A stretch of DNA of 64,000 bases from Caballeronia sp. dw_276 (GTDB lineage: Bacteria; Pseudomonadota; Gammaproteobacteria; Burkholderiales; Burkholderiaceae). The notes below the pieces were generated by a model. The model worked only from the letters and a program-made list of their open reading frames with translations, ran no database searches and was not told the DNA's origin. A program made the translations under genes and the position numbers. Shown here one piece after another: positions 26,403 through 35,230 of the stretch; within the stretch, counting starts at the first letter, position 1, and every line of letters starts with the position of its first letter. Location of the stretch: contig NZ_JAAVUV010000016.1 in NCBI RefSeq assembly GCF_018449635.1, positions 62,001 through 126,000 of the forward strand, given 5' to 3'.

Positions 26403-27551
26403 TCAAGTTGAGGCGGCATGCGCTCGATGCATTTCAACGGTCAGCGCCTGACCGACGTGCGAGAGTAGAGTTGCCGCGGCTTCGGCCGCGCCGTCTGCCG
26501 AGTCGATGACTCGCGCAAACATCATCGTTTCAAACTCGTTCACCGCATCAGTCCAGTCCTGACGCTCGGTGAGCAGACGCGCAAGTTCGGCCGCGTCGAA
26601 CATTGCGTTGTTCACGCCGTCGCCACCGAAAGGCGACATCACATGTGCGGCGTCTCCCAGCAATGTGAGTCCGCGACGGTTGGTCCAGCAATGGCCGACC
26701 GGAAGTGCGTGAATCGGGCGGGCGGCGAAGTGTTCGTTGCTTGCATCGAATAAATCGATGAACGTCTTTGCGAAGCCGTCGAATTCACGTTTCAACGATT
26801 CGCGCATCGAAGCGGGCGAGTTCAAGTCGAAGCGCTTGCTGATCCAGTCGGCGGGAACGCGGAAAATCGCATAACCCCGGACATGGGCATTGCCGTTACG
26901 TTGCGCGATGATTGCCTTGCCGTCACCTTCCACGCCCATCTTGCCGCGACCAATCAGCTTTGATATTGCCGGGTGCGAACGGTCGACATCGTCAATGCCA
27001 AATTCGATAAACGTGAGTCCGCTGTATTGCGGTTTGTAGGGGGAGAGCAGCGGCCTGATTCGCGACCACGTTCCGTCGGCGCCGACTACAAGATCGAACG
27101 GCCCTTCAGTGCCATGGTTGAGGCTTAGCGCCCAAGTGCCGTCGTTCTGAGCGAGTACTTCGCGCAGCGTGCAGCCCCAGCGCACCGCGCCATCCGGCAA
27201 AGCCGCCAGAAGCATCGCACGCAGCGCCGTACGATCCACCTCCGGGCGGTCGCCGCTTTCGGGGGCGTCTTCGAACAGGAGGCGGCCGTCCTTGCTGAGC
27301 ACACGGCTGCCTTGATCGTCGTAACGAGCGATAGCTTCGAACTCGGGAATCAATACGGCTTGTTCGAGCGCCAGAAGCCCTGAGCCTTCGTGCAAATCGA
27401 GGGTGCCGCCTTGGGGCCGTTCAAGCTGGTTCGAGTCACGCTCGAAGACCGTGCATTCGAGGCCGTTGAGATGGAGCAGACGTGCGAGTGTCAGGCCGCC
27501 GGGGCCGCCGCCCACAATGGCAATGCGCAAATTGGTAGTCACCGGCCACAT
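26403..27551 (-). CDS. FAD-dependent monooxygenase (TetX-like)
   Basis: 382 residues from the ATG at 27551; the frame is open up to 27590. FAD motifs: GxGxxG in IAIVGGGPGGL, the DG motif in VVGADGTWSRIR, and GDAAHVMSPFGGDGVNNAM near the C-terminus. It belongs to the group A flavoprotein hydroxylases, closest in style to TetX-like enzymes. It hydroxylates or inactivates a small aromatic or drug-like molecule using NAD(P)H and oxygen. Divergent from a MarR gene with twin palindromes in the shared promoter, so it is probably induced by its substrate. Confidence 0.85.
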   Translation of the reverse strand: MWPVTTNLRIAIVGGGPGGLTLARLLHLNGLECTVFERDSNQLERPQGGTLDLHEGSGLLALEQAVLIPEFEAIARYDDQGSRVLSKDGRLLFEDAPESGDRPEVDRTALRAMLLAALPDGAVRWGCTLREVLAQNDGTWALSLNHGTEGPFDLVVGADGTWSRIRPLLSPYKPQYSGLTFIEFGIDDVDRSHPAISKLIGRGKMGVEGDGKAIIAQRNGNAHVRGYAIFRVPADWISKRFDLNSPASMRESLKREFDGFAKTFIDLFDASNEHFAARPIHALPVGHCWTNRRGLTLLGDAAHVMSPFGGDGVNNAMFDAAELARLLTERQDWTDAVNEFETMMFARVIDSADGAAEAAATLLSHVGQALTVEMHRAHAAST

Positions 27552-27562
27552 CGATAGGTAAA

Positions 27563-27594
27563 ATAGGTGCCTATATATAAACATAGTCACCTAT
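27563..27594. promoter_or_regulatory. Twin MarR-type operator
   Basis: ATAGGTGCCTAT at 27563-27574 and ATAGTCACCTAT at 27583-27594 are near-identical dyads 20 bp apart. They lie between the divergent monooxygenase and MarR genes. Two sites on the same DNA face is the common layout for a MarR dimer controlling both directions. Binding is inferred. Confidence 0.6.
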
Positions 27595-27620
27595 TTAATG
27601 TCAACGCGATTGGAGTCGGC

Positions 27621-28064
27621 TTGGGCAATCCTTTGAAACTCATTGGCCGTGCCACTCGCGCATTTGGGCGGGTGGTTGATGGTCCTCTGCGCGAACTCGG
27701 GTTTGCTATGAGTCAGGTACCGGTGCTGGTAACGCTGAAGAAGGCGGGTGCGCTGTCTCAGGCTGAACTGGCGCGACTCCTCGAAGTCGAGCAGTCCAGC
27801 ATGGCGCAGTTGCTCAACCGCATGGAACGCGATGGACTGGTCGAACGCATTGCCGACCCGAATGATCGGCGCAGCCGATTGATCTCTCTAACGCACACCG
27901 CAATCCAGCAATTGCCGCGGGGCAAATCCGTCATGGATGCCGCAAGCCGTCAGGCGTTGACGGGCTTCAGTAAAGAAGAAAAAGAACAACTGGAGATGCT
28001 GCTGCTGAGAGTGAATGCGAATCTCGACGCTGCGGCGCAGGAAGGCGATAGTCGGGAAAACTGA
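27621..28064 (+). CDS. MarR-family regulator
   Basis: 147 residues from a TTG at 27621, which has GGAG 5 nt upstream and gives the normal family length. The alternative GTG at 27567 would lie inside the operator. The winged helix is VTLKKAGALSQAELARLLEVEQSSMAQLLNRMERDGLV with wing IADPNDRRSR, and helices at both ends form the dimer interface. It likely represses itself and the divergent TetX-like monooxygenase and is released by a phenolic or drug ligand. It stops 1 bp before the convergent DUF1801 gene. Confidence 0.82.
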   Translation: MGNPLKLIGRATRAFGRVVDGPLRELGFAMSQVPVLVTLKKAGALSQAELARLLEVEQSSMAQLLNRMERDGLVERIADPNDRRSRLISLTHTAIQQLPRGKSVMDAASRQALTGFSKEEKEQLEMLLLRVNANLDAAAQEGDSREN

Positions 28065-28481
28065 TCAAAGCTTCGCTTTCTTCTTGTCCTTCACGCCCGT
28101 TACATTGAGAGCGATAGCTTCACTAATAAGCGCCTTGAATGCAGCCGAATCGATTTCCTCACCCTCATGGATATCGATTGCGCGCCTTGTGTTTCCGTCG
28201 AGGCTTGAGTTGAAGAGCTTCGACGGATCCTTGAGCGAAGCGCCTTTCGCAAACGTCAGTTTCACCACCGACTTATACGACTCGCCCGTGCAAATGATTC
28301 CGTCGTGAGCCCAGACGGGCGTACCCATCCACTTCCATTGCTCGACGACCTCCGGGTCCGCGTCCTTGATCAGAGTGCGCACCCTGCTTAAAGTTTGGCC
28401 ACGCCAGTCGCCGAGATCGGCGATTCTTTTATCGATGAGTTCAGGCGCCAGCGCGTCGTCCACCGGACTCGACTTTGTCAT
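28065..28481 (-). CDS. DUF1801 (YdhG-like) protein
   Basis: 138 residues of the DUF1801 family, a small fold related to frataxin in structure. It contains LGDWRGQTLSRVRTLIKDADPEVVEQWKWMGTPVWAHDGIIC and VKLTFAKGASLKDP. Function is unknown; members often sit beside ArsR/AHSA1 genes, as here. It follows the AHSA1 gene by 25 bp on the same strand with a GGGGG-type ribosome site. Probably the third gene of the ArsR unit. Confidence 0.8.
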   Translation of the reverse strand: MTKSSPVDDALAPELIDKRIADLGDWRGQTLSRVRTLIKDADPEVVEQWKWMGTPVWAHDGIICTGESYKSVVKLTFAKGASLKDPSKLFNSSLDGNTRRAIDIHEGEEIDSAAFKALISEAIALNVTGVKDKKKAKL

Positions 28482-28506
28482 GTTTTCCCCCTGAAACGTT
28501 CAGCCT

Positions 28507-29034
28507 TCAAATACCAAATAGCTTCTCGTACTCGGTCTTCAGGCGCGGCCAATCAAAGTTCATTGCTTCACCGCCTACGATTCGCCCTAGCGGATCGCCG
28601 GCCACGAACCGCTCGAGCACATCGAGGCAGATATGCCAGCCGGCCGCGCCCATCGATATGAAATTGCGGTCGATGTTGTGCCAAAGCGTGAGACGCGTGC
28701 CGTCGCCAAGCGGCTCGAGTTGCCATCGAAGGTCGTTTTCGCCCCAGCGATATTCCAGCAAAGTGGGCGGTTCGGCACGCGTCACTCTCGTCTCCGAGAT
28801 GATCGGCGTCGGCATGCCGACCGTCGAAAGTCTGACCGGACCAACAGACGCAAGGCTTCGGTCGGCATCGAAGGGCGCCCACTCGCGCAGGCTGGCCGGG
28901 TCGGTCAACGCGGTCCACACTTTCTCGGGCGCGTGGCGTAACTCTCGCGTGAGAACGAGCGTCCACTTCTCGCCATCCTTCTGGATTTCAGCGCCAGCAG
29001 CCGGTCCCGGCATGTATTTGTCGCGATTGCTCAT
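28507..29034 (-). CDS. AHSA1/SRPBCC domain protein
   Basis: 175 residues, one SRPBCC hydrophobic-cavity domain with LTRELRHAPEKVWTALTDPASLREWAPFD at the start and the long C-terminal helix GWHICLDVLERFVAG. The start codon overlaps the ArsR stop as ATGA, showing translational coupling. Only distantly related in sequence to the other AHSA1 protein of this window (793-1221). Ligand unknown. Confidence 0.88.
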   Translation of the reverse strand: MSNRDKYMPGPAAGAEIQKDGEKWTLVLTRELRHAPEKVWTALTDPASLREWAPFDADRSLASVGPVRLSTVGMPTPIISETRVTRAEPPTLLEYRWGENDLRWQLEPLGDGTRLTLWHNIDRNFISMGAAGWHICLDVLERFVAGDPLGRIVGGEAMNFDWPRLKTEYEKLFGI

Positions 29035-29366
29035 CGTTTTGTCTCCTTGTTGGGTGGCGCAGGATCAATCTGGTCGAGATGGCGTTCGAGCGCATCGACG
29101 TGGCCCGACCAGAACCGGCGGAACGGCTCGAGCCACGCGTCTATTTCGGCGAGCGGTTCCGGCCTGATCCGGTACACGCGCCGCTGTGCGTCGACCCGCG
29201 CCTCGACGAAACCGGCCTCCCGCAAAACCTTTAGATGCTTCGAGACCGAGGGCTGCGAGAGGCTTAACTTCTCCTCGATATCCCCAACGGTCTGCTCGGA
29301 CAATGCCAGCAGACTCAGAATGGCGCGGCGGCTCGGCTCCGCGATAACAGCAAATGTCGATTCCAT
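29031..29366 (-). CDS. ArsR-family transcriptional regulator
   Basis: 111 residues from the ATG at 29366; an open frame reaches much further upstream but leaves the conserved domain. The winged helix reads IAEPSRRAILSLLALSEQTVGDIEEKLSLSQPSVSKHLKVLREAGFV with wing VDAQRRVYRI. No metal-site cysteines. It heads a leftward unit with AHSA1 and DUF1801 genes, the same arrangement as at 793-1550. Probably autoregulated through the dyad just upstream. Confidence 0.9.
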   Translation of the reverse strand: MESTFAVIAEPSRRAILSLLALSEQTVGDIEEKLSLSQPSVSKHLKVLREAGFVEARVDAQRRVYRIRPEPLAEIDAWLEPFRRFWSGHVDALERHLDQIDPAPPNKETKR

Positions 29367-29372
29367 AATGCT

Positions 29373-29394
29373 TATATACCTGATAAGGAATATA
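29373..29394. promoter_or_regulatory. Candidate ArsR operator
   Basis: TATATACCT-GATA-AGGAATATA, an inverted repeat with 8 of 9 matching arm positions, starts 7 bp upstream of the ArsR start codon. Autorepression is inferred from position. Confidence 0.5.
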
Positions 29395-29514
29395 CGTGTC
29401 AAGCGCGCGCGGCGCGGGCGGTCAGACCATGCACTCGCAATGGGCATCGTGTCGATTTTCGCGACGACAGGCACAATACGCGGCGATGCTGCCGCAGCCC
29501 TCTTCGATGCCTTC

Positions 29515-30768
29515 ATGACCCACACGATCCCCAATCCCTCCGTTCTGCCCGCGCCCATACAGAATTCGCCGCGTTTTTTGCTGTTCTTGATCTGCCTGTT
29601 CGCATCGGCAGGGCAACTTGCAATCGACATCTACGTGCCCGCGCTGCCGGCTATGGCGCAGTTCTTCGCAACATCGCCACAGGCGATCCAGTCGAGCGTG
29701 TCAGGCTACATGGTGGCCTACGCGTTGGGACAACTGGTCTTTGGACCCGTCGCCGATGCCTACGGCCGCAAGCCTGTCCTGGCGTTTGGCCTGGTGATTT
29801 TCACCATCGGCTGCCTGCTGTCGCTCGCGGCGCCAAACCTGGAAACCTTCCTTCTCGCCCGATGCCTGCAGGGCTTCGGCATCGCCACGACCAATCTCCT
29901 CGCGAAGGCGATCATCACTGATTCGTTCTCGGGCCAGGCGCTGTTGCACGCGTTCACCTATATGTCGATAGCGTGGGGACTCGCGCCGATCGTGGCGCCC
30001 GTGATCGGCGCGCATCTGCAGACCTGGTTCGGCTGGAAGTCCTGCCTCGTCTTCCTGCTCGTCTATTCGCTCGTGATGTGGGCGTTGTGGTGGCGGTATC
30101 GTGAAACCTTGCGGCGGCCGGTGCGTCTGGAACCGCGCACGCTGATAAGCAACGCGGGCAAGGTGCTCGCAAGCCCGGTGTTCCAAAGCTGTTTTCTTGC
30201 GCAAGGCCTCTGCTACAGCATCTTGCTCGTGTTCAACATCGTCGGGCCGTTCATGGTGCAGAACACGCTGCTTAAACCGCCGACGTATTTCGGCTATCTG
30301 GCGCTTGGTATCGGCATGATGTATTTCCTCGGCGGCCTGTCGAACCGCATTCACGGCCCGCGTCTGCCAAGTGCAGAACAGCGGTTGCAGCTCGGCGCGC
30401 GCGTGATGGCGGGAACATCGGTTGTGATGCTCCTGCTTGCGTTGACCGTCGGGCTGCGCGTGTGGACGCTGGCAACGCCCGTGCTCGTGATGGGGTTCTG
30501 CGCAGGCGCCATGTACCCCACGTTAATGGCCAAGGGCAATTCGCTGTTTCCGCATATCGCTGGGCTCACGAGCGCGATCCTTGGTTGCGCACTGCTGCTG
30601 GTTTCATCGGCGACGATGGGTCTGGTCGGCTTTCTTTCGGTGCAGATCCTGGCGCCGCTCGCGGTGTTCTTCGTGATCCTCGCGTTCGGCGTTGTCGCGA
30701 TGGTGACCAAGCTGCTGCGGCACCTGGCGCAGGTTCCGCCTGTTGCGGCATCGGCAGTCCGGCCATAA
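29515..30768 (+). CDS. MFS multidrug exporter, Bcr/CflA type
   Basis: 417 residues from the ATG at 29515; an in-frame ATG at 29440 is possible. About 12 membrane helices. Bcr/CflA marks: LAIDIYVPALPAMAQFF, SGYMVAYALGQLVFGPVADAYGRKPVL in the loop between helices 2 and 3, and LLARCLQGFGIATTNLLAKAIITD. Such proteins export drugs such as bicyclomycin or small metabolites using the proton gradient. A TetR gene follows 28 bp later on the same strand and probably controls it. Confidence 0.85.
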   Translation: MTHTIPNPSVLPAPIQNSPRFLLFLICLFASAGQLAIDIYVPALPAMAQFFATSPQAIQSSVSGYMVAYALGQLVFGPVADAYGRKPVLAFGLVIFTIGCLLSLAAPNLETFLLARCLQGFGIATTNLLAKAIITDSFSGQALLHAFTYMSIAWGLAPIVAPVIGAHLQTWFGWKSCLVFLLVYSLVMWALWWRYRETLRRPVRLEPRTLISNAGKVLASPVFQSCFLAQGLCYSILLVFNIVGPFMVQNTLLKPPTYFGYLALGIGMMYFLGGLSNRIHGPRLPSAEQRLQLGARVMAGTSVVMLLLALTVGLRVWTLATPVLVMGFCAGAMYPTLMAKGNSLFPHIAGLTSAILGCALLLVSSATMGLVGFLSVQILAPLAVFFVILAFGVVAMVTKLLRHLAQVPPVAASAVRP

Positions 30769-30796
30769 CTCTTCCTGTAGAGCCAGTTCATACGCA

Positions 30797-31498
30797 ATGC
30801 CTCGACAGCCCACTCCGTCGCCGCTCAAACCGCGCAGGGCGCCCAGCCAGCCGCGCTCGGCGCGCATGGTCGAGACCCTGCTCGAAGCCGCCGCGCAGGT
30901 GCTCGAAACGAAAGGGCTCGAAGGGTTCAATACGAACGCGGTCGCCGAGCGCGCGGGCGTCAGTATTGGATCGCTGTATCAGTATTTCCCGAGCAAGGAT
31001 GCGCTGACCGTCGGGTTGATGGAGCGCGAGAACGAACGCTTCTATAGGGAGGCGCTCGCGGCTCTCGATCACGCGAGCGGGCCGGCCGCGCTCGATCATC
31101 TGATTCGCGTGGCGGTGTGGCAGCAGTTCGCGCGGCCCACGCTCGCACGTTTGCTCGACGTGGAAGAGAGCCGGCCGCAGTTGCGCAGCGCGCTGCCGAA
31201 TACCGGATCCATGCGCACCTTGCTGCTGGAAATCCTTGCTCGGGAGGATTCGCCGCCGCAAGCAGACACAGAGGTCGCCGCACGCGACGTATTCGCGATG
31301 ATCCGCGGTCTCGTGGATGCCGCCGGCGAGCGCGGCGAGACGGATACGGCCGGACTTACTCGCCGCGTCACGGCGGCCGTGCAGGGCTATCTGACGATGA
31401 TGTGGGAGGGCACGCCGTCCCAAAAGGCGTTGGAATCCGCTGAAAAACGCGAGCAACCTGCGCGCAAAATCCTGCCGCGCGGCCTGAAACGCCCGTAG
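30797..31498 (+). CDS. TetR-family regulator
   Basis: 233 residues from the ATG at 30797. The helix-turn-helix region is RMVETLLEAAAQVLETKGLEGFNTNAVAERAGVSIGSLYQYFPSKDALTVGLM, a classic TetR N-terminus. The C-terminal helical domain is the ligand sensor. Its last 30 residues are basic and probably disordered. Located 28 bp after the exporter gene, so the pair is likely one operon with feedback repression by the exported compound. Confidence 0.9.
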   Translation: MPRQPTPSPLKPRRAPSQPRSARMVETLLEAAAQVLETKGLEGFNTNAVAERAGVSIGSLYQYFPSKDALTVGLMERENERFYREALAALDHASGPAALDHLIRVAVWQQFARPTLARLLDVEESRPQLRSALPNTGSMRTLLLEILAREDSPPQADTEVAARDVFAMIRGLVDAAGERGETDTAGLTRRVTAAVQGYLTMMWEGTPSQKALESAEKREQPARKILPRGLKRP

Positions 31499-31615
31499 CA
31501 CAGGCCTCCGCGATTCCCGAACCCCACGCCGCGACGCGAGTATAAAACGCGAGCTTTTACTCGTAACATTTCCGTACGGAACGCGAAAGCGCGCTCCGCA
31601 ACAACGGAGATCGAC

Positions 31616-32038
31616 ATGAGCACAATCACTACCCAAGCCATCAACACCACCGCAATGAAGCTCAATCACGCGAGCTTCCCGTCGACCAATGTCAGCGCCA
31701 CGGCAACCTTCTTCGAAACGCATTTGGGCTGTACGGTCGCCGGACGCGGGGCGAGCTGGATTCTGAAACGCCCGGGGTTCGACATCGTGATCGAGGATGC
31801 CGGCGACCATCCCGTCGAATGGCCGCATAACTTCCACATTGGTTTTGAACTGGCGACGCTCGACGACGTCCGCGCGCTTCATGACCGCATGATCGCGGCC
31901 GGCGTCGTAATGAAATCCGGTGTCTTCAAGCACGAACGCGGCTCGCGCTTTTTCTGCGAAGTGCCGGGCGGGGTGTTGGTCGAAATCAATACGCGTTCGG
32001 ACGCTGACGAAAAGTATCGAGCTAGTTTCGGCCTCTAG
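31616..32038 (+). CDS. VOC-family (glyoxalase/bleomycin-resistance fold) protein
   Basis: 140 residues. The paired beta-alpha-beta-beta-beta modules of the VOC fold are visible: LNHASFPSTNVSATATFFETHLGCTVAGRG, then NFHIGFELATLDDVRALHDRMIAAGVVMKSG and FFCEVPGGVLVEINTRS. Candidate metal ligands are His in LNHASF, His in NFHIGF and Glu in LVEINT. Could be a lyase, dioxygenase or resistance protein. Single gene with GGAG ribosome site. Confidence 0.8.
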   Translation: MSTITTQAINTTAMKLNHASFPSTNVSATATFFETHLGCTVAGRGASWILKRPGFDIVIEDAGDHPVEWPHNFHIGFELATLDDVRALHDRMIAAGVVMKSGVFKHERGSRFFCEVPGGVLVEINTRSDADEKYRASFGL

Positions 32039-32184
32039 GACGAATTGATACTTTTTACGACTTAGTTGGACCGAAAAAAGATATTGGACGTCTTACCGGT
32101 GGTCTCGCAAAATTCTGGTTCCTCGCGGCCGATCGTCCGGCCCGGGCGTAATACAGATTCGATAACCACAATACAGAGGTACAG

Positions 32185-34047
32185 ATGCCCCACTATCGAT
32201 CACGCACATCGACTCATGGCCGCAACATGGCCGGCGCACGCGCCTTGTGGCGCGCCACCGGCATGAAGGACGGCGATTTCGGCAAGCCCATCATTGCGGT
32301 CGTGAACTCGTTCACGCAGTTCGTGCCGGGCCATGTGCATCTGCGCGATCTCGGCGCGCTGGTCGCGAAGGAAATCGAAGCGGCCGGCGGCGTCGCGAAG
32401 GAATTCAACACCATCGCGGTAGACGACGGCATCGCCATGGGTCACGGCGGCATGCTGTACTCGCTGCCGTCGCGCGAACTGATCGCCGACTCCGTGGAAT
32501 ACATGGTCAATGCGCATTGCGCGGACGCCATGGTCTGCATCTCCAATTGCGACAAGATCACCCCAGGCATGCTGATGGCCGCCATGCGCCTGAACATCCC
32601 GGTTGTGTTCGTCTCGGGCGGTCCGATGGAAGCCGGCAAGGTCAAGTCGCCGACGGACGGTCAGGTGATCGCCAAGATCGACTTGATCGACGCAATGATC
32701 AAGGCCGCAGACTCCAGCGTGAGCGACGCCGAAGTGGCGGAGATCGAGCGCAACGCGTGCCCGACGTGCGGTTCGTGCTCCGGCATGTTCACCGCGAACT
32801 CCATGAACTGCCTGACCGAAGCAATCGGCCTCGCGTTGCCGGGCAACGGCACGATCGTCGCCACGCACGCATGGCGCAAGGGTTTGTTCGAGCAGGCCGG
32901 GCGTCTGGTGGTGGACCTGTGCCGCCGTTATTACCAGGAAGAAGACGCGTCGGTCTTGCCGCGCAGCATCGCCACCAAGCAGGCCTTCCAGAACGCCATG
33001 GCGCTCGACGTCGCCATGGGCGGTTCGACCAACACGGTGCTGCATCTGTTGGCGGCGGCGCAGGAAGCGGGCGTCGATTTCACAATGTCCGATATCGACC
33101 GCATCTCGCGCAACGTGCCGTGCCTGTGCAAGGCGGCGCCCGCAACGGACAAATACCATATTGAAGACGTGCATCGCGCGGGCGGCATTCTCGGGATTCT
33201 GGGCGAGCTGGCGCGTGCGGACCTGCTCGACCTGTCTTGCGGCAACGTGCATAGCGGCACGCTGGGCGATGCAATCGCGAAGTGGGACGTCGCGGGGGAC
33301 GCAGGCGAAGAAGCGCAGAAGTTCTTCCGCGCGGCGCCGGGCGGCATTCCGACAACCGTCGCATTCAGCCAGGAAGCGACTTTCGCTTCACTCGATACCG
33401 ACCGCAAGACCGGCTGTATTCGCCGCAAGCAGGACGCGTACTCGAAGGACGGCGGCCTCGCCGTGCTGTACGGCAATCTTGCGGAGAAGGGTTGTATCGT
33501 CAAGACGGCGGGTGTCGATGAATCGCAGTGGCTGTTTTCCGGCCGCGCGCGCGTGTTCGAGAGCCAGGATGACGCCGTCGAAGCCATTCTGGGCGACAAG
33601 GTGGTGGCGGGCGATGTCGTGGTGATCCGTTACGAAGGGCCGAAGGGGGGCCCGGGCATGCAGGAAATGCTCTACCCCACGTCGTATCTGAAATCGAAGG
33701 GTCTCGGCAAAAGCTGCGCGCTTTTCACCGATGGCCGTTTCTCCGGCGGTTCGTCGGGGCTCGTGATCGGGCATGCATCGCCGGAAGCGGCCGAAGGCGG
33801 CACGATCGGGCTGGTGGAAGAGGGCGATGTGATCGAGATCGATATCCCGAATCGCAAGATGCACCTGGCGGTATCGGACGCGGAACTGGCGCGCCGTCGC
33901 GACGCCATGGAAGCGCGTGGCGACAAGGCGTGGATGCCGGTGAATCGCGAGCGGGTGGTGTCGCTGGCGTTGCAGGCGTATGCGGCGTTGGCTACATCCG
34001 CTGATCGCGGCGCCGTGCGCGATATTTCGCAACTGAAGCGCAAGTAA
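32185..34047 (+). CDS. ilvD: Dihydroxy-acid dehydratase
   Basis: 620 residues, the length of enteric IlvD, with MPHYRSRTSTHGRNMAGARALWRATG at the N-terminus almost as in E. coli. It dehydrates 2,3-dihydroxy-isovalerate and its C6 homologue in valine and isoleucine synthesis. Iron-sulfur cluster cysteines are at 122 (SNCDKITPGM) and 195 (CPTCGSCSGM); the active-site block GRFSGGSSGLVIGHASPEA is intact. Monocistronic here, with a strong hairpin after it. The only clearly core metabolic enzyme in the window. The sequence could also serve sugar-acid dehydration in principle, but similarity to true IlvD is very strong. Confidence 0.95.
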   Translation: MPHYRSRTSTHGRNMAGARALWRATGMKDGDFGKPIIAVVNSFTQFVPGHVHLRDLGALVAKEIEAAGGVAKEFNTIAVDDGIAMGHGGMLYSLPSRELIADSVEYMVNAHCADAMVCISNCDKITPGMLMAAMRLNIPVVFVSGGPMEAGKVKSPTDGQVIAKIDLIDAMIKAADSSVSDAEVAEIERNACPTCGSCSGMFTANSMNCLTEAIGLALPGNGTIVATHAWRKGLFEQAGRLVVDLCRRYYQEEDASVLPRSIATKQAFQNAMALDVAMGGSTNTVLHLLAAAQEAGVDFTMSDIDRISRNVPCLCKAAPATDKYHIEDVHRAGGILGILGELARADLLDLSCGNVHSGTLGDAIAKWDVAGDAGEEAQKFFRAAPGGIPTTVAFSQEATFASLDTDRKTGCIRRKQDAYSKDGGLAVLYGNLAEKGCIVKTAGVDESQWLFSGRARVFESQDDAVEAILGDKVVAGDVVVIRYEGPKGGPGMQEMLYPTSYLKSKGLGKSCALFTDGRFSGGSSGLVIGHASPEAAEGGTIGLVEEGDVIEIDIPNRKMHLAVSDAELARRRDAMEARGDKAWMPVNRERVVSLALQAYAALATSADRGAVRDISQLKRK

Positions 34048-34054
34048 GGTTTGC

Positions 34055-34088
34055 CCGGGCTCCGGCGCGCTAAGCAGCCGGAGCCCGG
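34055..34088. terminator. Strong hairpin terminator after ilvD
   Basis: CCGGGCTCCGGC and GCCGGAGCCCGG form a perfect 12-bp stem with a 10-nt loop, 7 bp after the ilvD stop and before the convergent aldo/keto reductase gene. No T-run; the symmetric stem could act for both genes. The arm sequence GGAGCCC is partly repeated just after it. Confidence 0.65.
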
Positions 34089-34115
34089 AGCCCGGAGCCA
34101 ACAACCGAGGGCGGC

Positions 34116-35120
34116 TCAAGCCACGCGCCGCCCTTCGACCGGATAACCCGGATCGGTGTACCCGGGCGTCGACGTGTGTCCAGGCTGCACAAGGCTGTCC
34201 ACGAACGCCTCATCCTGGGCATCGAGTTTCAGCGTGAGCGCATCCATGTAACTATCCCAGTGCGCTTCGGTGCGCGGTCCCGCGATCGTCGAACTGACGA
34301 GCTTGTTGTTGAGCACCCAGGCGAGTGCGAAAGCGATCGGGTTTGTTCCACGCGCAGCCGCATGAGAGGCGAGCTTTTGTGCAACCTCAAGCGACTCGGG
34401 TCGGAATTCCGTCTGGTGGATACGTTTGTCGCCGCGGCCTGCACGCGAATCGTCCGGCGGCGCGGTATCGGCTTGGTACTTGCCGGTCAGCACGCCGCGC
34501 GCGAGCGGGCTGTATGGGACGACGCCAATGCCGTAACGCGCCGCCGCAGGAAATTGCTCGACCTCCGCCGTGCGATCCACCATGTTGTAGAGCGGCTCGC
34601 TTGCAACCGGCCGATCAATCCCGAGTTGGTCCGCGAGACGAACAATCTCGGCGATCCGCCAGCCCTTGAAATTCGACACACCGAAATACCTGATCTTGCC
34701 CTGTCGGATCAGATCGCCGATAGCGCGCACACTTTCTTCCAACGGGGCATCGATCAACGCGCGATGAAAATACAGGATGTCGATGTAGTCGGTGCCAAGA
34801 CGTTTCAGGCTCGCATCGACAGACTGGATGATCCACTTGCGCGACTGGCCTTGTTCGTTGGGACCTTGCGATGTCGGGTAGCCGAACTTGGTCACTACAA
34901 CCCAGCTATCCCGCTTGCCGGCCAGTGCGCGCCCGACGATTTCTTCGGAGCGGCCGGCATGGTAGACGTCGGCTGTATCGATGAAATTGATTCCCTGATC
35001 GAACGCTTTGCTGATGATGCGCTTCGACGCTGTTTCGTCCGTCTCGCCGCCGAACATCATTGCTCCAAGGCATAGCGGTGAAACTTTGAGGGCACTTCGC
35101 CCCAAATAACGATAGTCCAT
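34116..35120 (-). CDS. Aldo/keto reductase
   Basis: 334 residues with the AKR TIM barrel. The catalytic tetrad is complete: Asp48 and Tyr53 (FIDTADVYHAG), Lys78 (VVVTKFGYP), His119 (ILYFHRALIDAP). The C-terminal part carries GVVPYSPLARGVLTGKY, typical of the AKR11/12-like group. It reduces an aldehyde or ketone with NADPH; substrate unknown. A LysR gene lies 110 bp upstream on the same strand, with a perfect 16-bp palindrome between them. Confidence 0.92.
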   Translation of the reverse strand: MDYRYLGRSALKVSPLCLGAMMFGGETDETASKRIISKAFDQGINFIDTADVYHAGRSEEIVGRALAGKRDSWVVVTKFGYPTSQGPNEQGQSRKWIIQSVDASLKRLGTDYIDILYFHRALIDAPLEESVRAIGDLIRQGKIRYFGVSNFKGWRIAEIVRLADQLGIDRPVASEPLYNMVDRTAEVEQFPAAARYGIGVVPYSPLARGVLTGKYQADTAPPDDSRAGRGDKRIHQTEFRPESLEVAQKLASHAAARGTNPIAFALAWVLNNKLVSSTIAGPRTEAHWDSYMDALTLKLDAQDEAFVDSLVQPGHTSTPGYTDPGYPVEGRRVA

Positions 35121-35165
35121 GAATCTCTCCGAATGAGTGGCCCATTCCAGATAATAGAGAGAGAC

Positions 35166-35181
35166 CGTTTATCGATAAACG
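35166..35181. promoter_or_regulatory. Palindromic operator before the aldo/keto reductase
   Basis: CGTTTATCGATAAACG is a perfect 16-bp palindrome, 45 bp upstream of the reductase start. It fits the T-N11-A dyad form bound by LysR proteins; the adjoining LysR gene is the likely source. Confidence 0.5.
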
Positions 35182-35230
35182 CCAATAAATGGCATGCCCT
35201 CATGAACAGGTTTCATAAATGCGTTGCTGT

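Noticed and set aside
31537..31563. Inverted repeat CGAGTATAAAA...TTTTACTCG as a terminator or operator after the TetR gene
   Set aside because: The arms pair only with a 2-nt bulge and the stem is AT-rich, so I do not list it as a feature.
32200..33252. Long open frame antisense to ilvD
   Set aside because: IlvD is nearly identical to known enzymes in this stretch. The antisense frame is a codon-bias shadow.
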